Assembly: GCA_030605915.1 (NCBI GenBank)
Contig: JAUWHM010000094.1
Span: 1-9,865, forward strand
Source of the DNA: Nitrospirota bacterium
GTDB lineage: Bacteria; NPL-UPA2; JAGMAN01
Reading direction: 5' to 3'
Length of the DNA stretch: 9,865 nucleotides
Numbering within the stretch: the stretch's first letter is position 1; every line of letters starts with the position of its first letter. The translations under genes were made by a program, and so were the position numbers. This document shows positions 5,747 to 9,865 of the stretch, piece by piece. Below the pieces are notes generated by a model that was not told the DNA's origin, did no database searches, and worked only from the letters and a program-made list of their open reading frames with translations.

Positions 5747-5872
5747 TTCTGCCCCACCCCTTACCATTTACTCTTGCACCCTACCTCAATGGTAGAACTG
5801 TCTAATCCGAGGCAACGTTTGTGAACGTCCCCTTGACTTTTTTGGAATGGAAGTCCTTAGAGGAGCTCAAGG

Positions 5873-6289
5873 TTACCTCACAGTGGGAGGAGAATACTTC
5901 AGCGTCCTGCGGTCGTTATTGCCGCAATTGGGACAGGCTAATTCATCCATTACTTTTCTTCCCTCCTCAGACATCTCCTTCACCCATTCCCCATCCGGCT
6001 TCTTGATAAATCCTTCCATCATCCGATAGGCTTCAAAGACAGTGCCACATTTCTCACAGTCACGGTATGCGCTTATGACCGCTTCCATCTTACCGCACTG
6101 GAGGCATTTTGATGGCGAATGAGCTGAGGGTTGGACAAACTGATAGCCACAAGCCTCGCAGGTCCAGTCAACGTCAGGAGGACGGTAGCGCTTGGGCATA
6201 GCTGACTTAATAACGAAGCTCAAGGCAATTACAATTACCAATATTAAGCCAGCCACCGCCAATGGACTCTGTTTTCCCTTCTCTGCCAT
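5873..6289 (-). CDS. Membrane-anchored double zinc-ribbon protein of unknown function
   Basis: I do not recognise a named family for this 138-residue protein. It starts with a short positive segment and one hydrophobic helix (residues about 10-29, LAVAGLILVIVIALSFVI). Two zinc-ribbon-like units follow: C44/C47 with C62/C65 (CEACG, CLQCG), and C78/C81 with C119/C122 (CEKCG, CPNCG), separated by a charged helical stretch. The topology suggests a tail in the cytoplasm or periplasm holding two structural zincs; the positive residues after the helix (PKRYR) favour a cytoplasmic tail. The start ATG has AGGAGGTGAT (6305-6296), an exact anti-16S complement, and a promoter lies at 6326-6353. mdh follows on the same strand after 126 nt, so they may be co-transcribed, though a functional link is not evident. 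Confidence 0.8.
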   Translation of the reverse strand: MAEKGKQSPLAVAGLILVIVIALSFVIKSAMPKRYRPPDVDWTCEACGYQFVQPSAHSPSKCLQCGKMEAVISAYRDCEKCGTVFEAYRMMEGFIKKPDGEWVKEMSEEGRKVMDELACPNCGNNDRRTLKYSPPTVR

Positions 6290-6325
6290 TAGATTATCAC
6301 CTCCTCTACACTTTTCTCTAATTCA

Positions 6326-6353
6326 AATATACCACACTTTGTAAAAAATACAA
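6326..6353 (-). promoter_or_regulatory. Promoter for the zinc-ribbon gene
   Basis: On the minus strand TTGTAT (6353-6348) and TATATT (6331-6326) are 16 bp apart. A transcript would start near 6319, about 30 nt before the ATG and just ahead of the strong Shine-Dalgarno at 6305-6296. Confidence 0.55.
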
Positions 6354-6377
6354 GAAAAAATTGTGAGTTTCCCGAAC

Positions 6378-6460
6378 TCGTGCATCGTGCAATCGTGCAA
6401 AAGTCTAATTTTAAACAGGCAAAAGTCAAATTTTATCTTTTGATTGACATTGCAAAAGTT
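6378..6460. repeat. Short direct repeats between two divergent promoters
   Basis: TCGTGCA occurs three times (6378-6384, 6385-6391, 6393-6399). GCAAAAGTC plus an A/T tail occurs at 6397-6413 and 6419-6435 (16 of 17 identical, 22-bp spacing, two helical turns), with a partial third GCAAAAGT at 6452-6459. The set lies between the zinc-ribbon promoter and the tRNA-Ala promoter. Regularly spaced repeats could bind a regulator, or may be degenerate intergenic repeat DNA. Confidence 0.6.
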
Positions 6461-6465
6461 TGTTG

Positions 6466-6494
6466 TTGACAAATGTCCTTCTTGGTATTAAAAT
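6466..6494 (+). promoter_or_regulatory. Promoter of tRNA-Ala
   Basis: TTGACA (6466-6471) is a perfect -35 box, followed after 17 bp by TAAAAT (6489-6494). Transcription would start near 6501, about 12 nt before the mature tRNA. Confidence 0.75.
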
Positions 6495-6512
6495 CAAAAC
6501 AATAAAACATTT

Positions 6513-6585
6513 GGGGCTGTGGTGCAGTTGGGAGCACATCTGACTGGCAGTCAGAAGGTCGCGGGTTCGACTCCCGCCAGCTCCA
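6513..6585 (+). tRNA. tRNA-Ala (anticodon GGC)
   Basis: A complete cloverleaf is present. It has acceptor GGGGCTG/CAGCTCC with the G3-U70 wobble pair that is the main alanine identity element, D stem GTGC/GCAC, anticodon stem TCTGA/TCAGA with loop CTGGCAG (anticodon GGC, reading GCC/GCU), T arm GCGGG-TTCGACT-CCCGC, and discriminator A at 6585. CTA follows instead of CCA, so the CCA end is added after transcription. No clear terminator follows. Confidence 0.96.
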
Positions 6586-6943
6586 CTACATTAAATTACT
6601 ATCTACCATCGTCTTCCTATCATTATTATTGTCCTCCTGCCCCGGTCAGGATTCACTAAATGCCTGATATTATCCTCACAACTCATATCACATTCGCGCA
6701 GCCAGTGTAAATAAGAAACTGCACCACTTTTCTCCTTCTGACGCTGGAAGCAGATAAGGCACAAAGTGACACAGGCACAAGGTGACAAAGTGAAGGGATT
6801 TGACAACCACTATTGCTGATTCTGGATAGTCGCTGAAGGTCCGCCTCAGTCTTTAACCACTAATAATGGCTCCTACACAGCCAGGTTCCTTAGAGATTTC
6901 CTGAACAAGAGAGTTCCTCATTTTTTGGGATCGTAGCCCTTCA
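6586..6943. other. Intergenic region after tRNA-Ala with a degenerate tandem repeat
   Basis: I see no gene in these 358 bp. GGCACAAAGTGACA (6758-6771) recurs as GGCACAAGGTGACA (6774-6787) with a 16-bp period and 13 of 14 matches, followed by a partial AAAGTGA. This resembles low-complexity intergenic repeats rather than coding sequence. A minus-strand frame through 6806-6603 has no supportable start or recognisable motif. No terminator for the tRNA or for the convergent M50 gene is obvious. Confidence 0.55.
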
Positions 6944-7765
6944 TCATCTTCCCCAGAGATACGGAAAGGGAGTGGGGACAAAGGTCAGAATGAACATAAT
7001 GAGCCCAATGAGGGCAAGGAGCTTTCTTCTTCTATCCAAGGTCATTCTATCATTAACTGGCGGAGGATGCCTTAATCCGAGAGCAAGGATGAGGAATGCC
7101 CAGATGAACCACCCAGGCCAGAGGAGAGAAAGACCAAGCATTGCCAGGAACATAAATATTGCCAGCACGAAGTGCCATCTACCGAGAAAGGAGTAACTTA
7201 TATGGCCACCATCCAGTTGTCCTACTGGAAGTAAATTCATAGCCGTAATTAGTAATCCAATCCAGCCGGCGAAGGCAACAGGGCCAAGCATTATATCATA
7301 GCCTTCTGGTAGTTGTCCCTTCACTATGCGAGCTATCAGAGAGAACAGGATTGAATCACCTAAGGTTAAACTTCCTTTTGGAGCTTCGCTTACAACCTCT
7401 GATATGTTAAGTCCAATGGCCACAGCTACAGTGGAAAGGATAAAACTTGCCAGGGGTCCAGCTATCCCAACATCCAGGAGAGCTTTTCTGTTCGGCAAGG
7501 GAGATTTTATCTTGATAACTGCTCCGAAAGTTCCGAGGAAAGTCGGAGCAGGGATGAAATAGGGAAGGCTTGTCCTCGCCTTATGGGCTCTGGCAGTAAA
7601 ATAATGGGCAAGTTCGTGGCATAAGAGGATACTTAGAAGTGTGAATGAGAAGGGTATGCCTAAGCGAAGGCTACTTATGTCCTTGAAGGGGTTACCTCCT
7701 TCGTGCAATGTGCCAGCTAAAAGGGTTGTTCCGATTGTAGCCAGGAACAGGAGAAGATTTATCAT
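6944..7765 (-). CDS. Site-2 protease family (M50) membrane zinc metalloprotease
   Basis: This is a 273-residue polytopic intramembrane protease, expected to cleave membrane-embedded substrates such as anti-sigma factors or signal remnants; the actual substrate is unknown. It has the zinc-binding HELAH (H50-E51-H54) in a hydrophobic helix, the LPYFIPAPTFLGTFGAVIKIKSP-type loop (key parts PYFIPAP and GTFGAVI), the conserved IAGPLASF, and the second metal motif NLLPVGQLDGGH with D185. About six to seven hydrophobic segments are visible. The pattern resembles the EGY/S2P-like branch without a PDZ domain. The N-terminus is short compared with that branch. The frame stays open 33 codons upstream of ATG 7765 but offers no ATG, GTG or TTG, and the ribosome binding site is weak (GAGAAAGAG). 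Confidence 0.92.
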   Translation of the reverse strand: MINLLLFLATIGTTLLAGTLHEGGNPFKDISSLRLGIPFSFTLLSILLCHELAHYFTARAHKARTSLPYFIPAPTFLGTFGAVIKIKSPLPNRKALLDVGIAGPLASFILSTVAVAIGLNISEVVSEAPKGSLTLGDSILFSLIARIVKGQLPEGYDIMLGPVAFAGWIGLLITAMNLLPVGQLDGGHISYSFLGRWHFVLAIFMFLAMLGLSLLWPGWFIWAFLILALGLRHPPPVNDRMTLDRRRKLLALIGLIMFILTFVPTPFPYLWGR

Positions 7766-7957
7766 TGCGCTGACTCTTTCTCTACTGGACCCCTCATTAA
7801 CTTTGCAATACCCTAACCACCTGAGCAGACCTTCAAAGGCACCATTTTGTTCATCGACAGCTAACTATATCACTCTATGCAGCATATAGCAATCAAAGAA
7901 ACTGAAAATCCTAAAGTCCATACACATATCCCATATTCTGCTAACCTGGATTATTCC

Positions 7958-8096
7958 CTAATGTCCCCACTTTATTGAAATGTTTCGCATAACTGCTTTA
8001 ACGGTGGTAAGTTATGCAGATTATTTTATGTTCATACACAACTAACTGATAAAACATCACTTACGAGGCGTTTTTCAATAAAACGGGGTCACTAAG
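7958..8096. mobile_element. Possible MITE-like remnant (imperfect terminal inverted repeats)
   Basis: CCCCACTTTATTGAAA (7965-7980) and the reverse complement of 8073-8088 (CCCCGTTTTATTGAAA) agree at 14 of 16 positions. Similarity extends outward with one gap (CTAATGT against CTTAGTGA). The element would span 139 bp and has no ORF. An internal perfect 8-bp inverted repeat GCATAACT/AGTTATGC lies at 7987-7994 and 8010-8017. No target duplication is evident and I cannot name a parent insertion sequence. Confidence 0.45.
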
Positions 8097-8242
8097 AAAA
8101 TTTTGCTAACCCTTATAAATCCATAAAGAGGTTTCTCTCTGATATCAGCCTTCATTTGGAATTTTCCATGAGAGAGAAGGAAAGCATCGAAGTTTGAGTT
8201 CAAAGGGTGAGGGGGGAATTCCTGATGGACTAAGTTCTTTTT

Positions 8243-8268
8243 CTGTGTCCATCTGTGTTCAACTGTGA
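8243..8268. repeat. CTGTG-rich degenerate repeat shared with 726-737
   Basis: The segment contains CTGTGTCCATCTGTGTT and CAACTGTGATT. TCCATCTGTGTT at 8248-8259 is identical to 726-737 before the MEMO-AMMECR1 gene. Similar CTGTGG/CACAGA text also forms the outer arms of the 2300-2502 element. Confidence 0.6.
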
Positions 8269-8309
8269 TTTCATAGACTTGATTGCAGAGGAATCCTCTT
8301 TTTAAGTGC

Positions 8310-8336
8310 TTGTAGGAGCGACACTTATGGCATCCG
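8310..8336 (+). repeat. Dispersed 27-bp repeat (second copy of the 2414-2440 arm)
   Basis: This segment begins TTGTAGGAGCGACA. It matches the reverse complement of 2414-2440 (beginning TTGTAGGGGCGACA) at 23 of 27 positions. No matching right arm is seen here, so this copy is a fragment. Confidence 0.75.
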
Positions 8337-8354
8337 TTAATGCTTCAAGGGAAA

Positions 8355-8405
8355 TGTGGATAAGTTGTGAAAAAGGGGCGAAATTATCCTTTCCCCTGTG
8401 GATAA
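8355..8405 (+). promoter_or_regulatory. Pair of perfect DnaA boxes
   Basis: TGTGGATAA, the reverse complement of the canonical DnaA box TTATCCACA, occurs at 8355-8363 and again at 8397-8405, same orientation, 42 bp apart. AT-rich DNA lies to the left. A weaker match is TCATACACA at 8032-8040. They flank the Yip1-gene terminator. They may mark a replication origin or a DnaA-binding regulatory site; dnaA or dnaN is not in the window. Confidence 0.55.
8370..8396 (-). terminator. Rho-independent terminator of the sppA-Yip1 unit
   Basis: On the minus strand GGGGAAA (8396-8390), loop GGATAA, TTT with a 2-nt CG bulge, then CCCC (8378-8375), followed by TTTTT (8374-8370). It starts 11 nt after the stop codon of the Yip1-like gene. 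The bulge and modest stem make it moderate in strength. Confidence 0.55.
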
Positions 8406-8407
8406 CC

Positions 8408-9001
8408 TTAAAAGTGGAGAGGGAGCATCTGGAATAGGTCACGAGCGCTCAGGAAAAGGATGCCCATGGAGAGGATAAGGAGAAGAATAAGAGCGAAACT
8501 TATCCCCGCTAAAGGAGCGATAAAAGTAGCTACCGCTTTCCCCCAGGGTAAATGATGCACCTCCCGAATCCCTAAGACAAATAAGGCGGCCATCCACACT
8601 AAGATTATCATGCCAAACAGGGGTAGTAGAAGAAGCTTCGTCGACCCTAAGGGCTTGAGCATTATAGCCACTGGGGTCATTAGCCAGATTGGAATAAGGG
8701 CAAAACCGCAGAGGCTGTACAGCGGAGCAGCTCTGCCTGAGCCGCCGCAGAAGCTGGCCATTAAATGGAATATGGCAGCTAAGAGGAAGAGGCCACCGAA
8801 GGTTACCATCAGTTCGATGATTAACAGGCTGAGCGAAATCTTAGCCTGGTTAATCCCCTTAGGTAGGATTAATAGCCAGCCAATCCAGTTGCTCAAAATA
8901 GCCAAGATGACCACAAGGAAAGCTAATCCCAGGCACCTTTCCCGGGAAGCCCGCCGCATTGCCAGGACGGGACTGGTAAAAAGCTGGTAGATTAGTTCCA
9001 C
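8408..9001 (-). CDS. Yip1-like integral membrane protein
   Basis: This 197-residue, highly hydrophobic protein has about five membrane segments (roughly 25-45, 58-82, 96-115, 124-147, 160-185). It has the N-terminal YQLFTSPVLAMRRASRER and, between the last two helices, GIREVHHLPWGKAVATFIAP, both typical of the bacterial Yip1/YIF1 family. The function of this family in bacteria is unknown. It starts with GTG at 9001, with AAGGAGG about 10 nt upstream. sppA lies upstream on the same strand with a 60-nt gap, so an operon is likely, and a terminator follows at 8370-8396. The assignment rests on pattern resemblance. Confidence 0.75.
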   Translation of the reverse strand: MELIYQLFTSPVLAMRRASRERCLGLAFLVVILAILSNWIGWLLILPKGINQAKISLSLLIIELMVTFGGLFLLAAIFHLMASFCGGSGRAAPLYSLCGFALIPIWLMTPVAIMLKPLGSTKLLLLPLFGMIILVWMAALFVLGIREVHHLPWGKAVATFIAPLAGISFALILLLILSMGILFLSARDLFQMLPLHF

Positions 9002-9061
9002 AGAGCTTATTCCTCCTTTTGCAGAGAAGGGCTAATGCCAAAACTTCATTCTGTTCAAATA

Positions 9062-9865
9062 TTACAGAGAAGGTGGATAGTAGATGTATTGAACGGGCAG
9101 ATAAGAATCCTCCGACTGGCCTAACAGTTTTGAGATAGCATCTTCTTTGCCGCTTGAGCCAAGTGTCAAGAATCTCTCCCAGGGGAACCTTTCCTCATCT
9201 ATCAAAGATGGCTTACCCTTAATCCCAGCCTTCTCCGCGGCCACCTCGATGGCTTCCTGGAAACCTCCTAACCGGTCGACTAAGCCCAGTTTTAGGGCTT
9301 CTTCCCCGGTGAATACCCTTCCATCAGCTATCCCCTCAATCTCATCCAAATCCATCTCCCTACCCTCAACTACAGCATTGACAAACTGTAAATGGACTTC
9401 GTCCACCAATTTCTGAAGGAGCTTGCGCTCGTCTTCCTCCATCTCCCGCCAACTGGAGAGCGTATCCTTATATTTGCCGCTCTTGATGATGTTCATCTTA
9501 ATTCCCCATTTAGCCATCAGCTCCTGGAAGTTAATGTTTCCAATCACCACTCCGATGCTTCCGGTGATGGTTCCCGGATTGGCCAAAATATAATCCGCCC
9601 CGGCCGAGATATAGTAACCACCAGAAGCGGCCAGATCTCCCATGGAGACGATGACCTTCTTCCCCTTCTCCTCTTTTGCCCTGAGAATCTCATCATATAT
9701 CTCCTGACAGGCTCCTACCGAACCACCCGGACTATTGACCCGCAGGATAATGGCTTTCACCCGGGGGTTCTCAGATAGCCGCCTGATTCTCTGCACATAG
9801 TAATCAGCTCCTCTTTCCCGAAGACCGAAAGGGCCAGCCGGACGCTGGGTAGAGATTACTCCGTA
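9062..9865 (-). CDS. sppA: Signal peptide peptidase SppA (5' end outside the window)
   Basis: SppA is a membrane-anchored serine protease with a Ser/Lys dyad that degrades signal peptides left after protein export. The frame is open to the right edge: 267 residues are present, and the N-terminal anchor lies outside. Visible motifs (fragment numbering) are VNSPGGSV (43-50), GDLAASGGYYISAG with the likely nucleophile S81, TGSIGVV, and IKSGKYKDTLSS with K133 as the likely general base, 52 residues after the serine as in characterised 36-kDa-type SppA proteins. The single ClpP-like domain matches the short Bacillus/archaeal type rather than the double-length E. coli enzyme. The C-terminal tail after FTGEEALKLGLVDRLGG is an ordinary extension. 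The Yip1-like gene follows after 60 nt on the same strand. Confidence 0.94.
   Translation of the reverse strand, partial: YGVISTQRPAGPFGLRERGADYYVQRIRRLSENPRVKAIILRVNSPGGSVGACQEIYDEILRAKEEKGKKVIVSMGDLAASGGYYISAGADYILANPGTITGSIGVVIGNINFQELMAKWGIKMNIIKSGKYKDTLSSWREMEEDERKLLQKLVDEVHLQFVNAVVEGREMDLDEIEGIADGRVFTGEEALKLGLVDRLGGFQEAIEVAAEKAGIKGKPSLIDEERFPWERFLTLGSSGKEDAISKLLGQSEDSYLPVQYIYYPPSL

Larger units (their letters stand above)
7766..8407. other. Large gene-free, repeat-rich region
   Basis: These 642 bp, the longest gap in the window, hold no credible gene. From left to right they contain an untranslated-looking lead to the M50 gene, a MITE-like inverted repeat (7958-8096), TCTCTCT/AGAGAGA arms (8133-8140, 8171-8178), CTGTG-rich repeats (8243-8268), a dispersed 27-bp repeat (8310-8336), two DnaA boxes (8355-8405) and the terminator of the Yip1 gene. 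The left part is AT-rich. Confidence 0.7.

Noticed and set aside
6378..6435. Short repeats as a CRISPR array
   Set aside because: The units are 7-17 bp with almost no spacers, and there are no cas genes.
6603..6806. 67-codon minus-strand frame after tRNA-Ala
   Set aside because: No ribosome binding site or recognisable motif, and part of it lies in a degenerate tandem repeat.
8133..8178. TTCTCTCT/AGAGAGAA inverted repeat as a terminator
   Set aside because: The 30-nt loop is long, no T-run follows, and no gene ends nearby.
8610..8990. 126-codon plus-strand frame
   Set aside because: It is the antisense shadow of the Yip1-like membrane protein gene, which has better composition and a ribosome binding site.
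9392..9778. 128-codon plus-strand frame
   Set aside because: Antisense shadow of sppA, whose motifs are unmistakable.

Overview
The window is a compact stretch of bacterial chromosome of moderate GC content with genes on both strands. It holds ten recognisable protein genes (two cut by the window edges), two tRNA genes and several repeat-rich intergenic gaps. The ribosomal protein, SMC, NAD synthetase and both tRNAs are bacterial. Neither tRNA gene encodes its 3' CCA. Two lipoprotein-type signal peptides, a MEMO1-AMMECR1 fusion, and intergenic repeats of a kind I associate with environmental genomes suggest an uncultivated bacterial lineage. I cannot name the phylum from sequence alone.

Layout. 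Positions 3-518 hold the end of smc and rpmB (L28) on the plus strand, 9 nt apart. Positions 753-2288 hold a lipobox-bearing fusion of AmmeMemoRadiSam proteins B (MEMO1-like) and A (AMMECR1). Its linker carries a perfect 10-bp tandem repeat followed by a strong internal ribosome binding site and ATG. A nested inverted-repeat element fills 2300-2502. It is followed by a protein-L-isoaspartate methyltransferase (2522-3271), which also has a lipoprotein-type leader. On the minus strand a macrodomain gene (3916-3362) runs almost directly into tRNA-Leu(CAG). Its promoter lies back to back with that of nadE (4099-4845, plus). nadE converges on mdh (minus) and their coding regions overlap by 38 bp. 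Upstream of mdh is a membrane-anchored double zinc-ribbon protein (6289-5873). tRNA-Ala(GGC) at 6513-6585 has its own consensus promoter.

The right third is minus-strand membrane biology: a site-2 protease-type M50 metalloprotease (7765-6944), a Yip1-like integral membrane protein (9001-8408) and the 5'-truncated signal peptide peptidase sppA (from the window edge to 9062). sppA and the Yip1 gene look like an operon ending at a terminator at 8370-8396. The gene-free 642 bp between 7766 and 8407 holds a MITE-like inverted repeat, a dispersed repeat shared with 2414-2440, and two perfect DnaA boxes.

Functional themes are NAD supply (nadE) next to an NAD-dependent enzyme (mdh) and a gene acting on ADP-ribose chemistry (macrodomain), plus membrane proteolysis (M50 and SppA). 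The most unusual points are the possible recent fusion of the MEMO and AMMECR1 genes through a 10-bp duplication, the two adjacent enzymes of normally cytoplasmic families that carry export signals, and the paired DnaA boxes in a gene-poor, repeat-rich gap.
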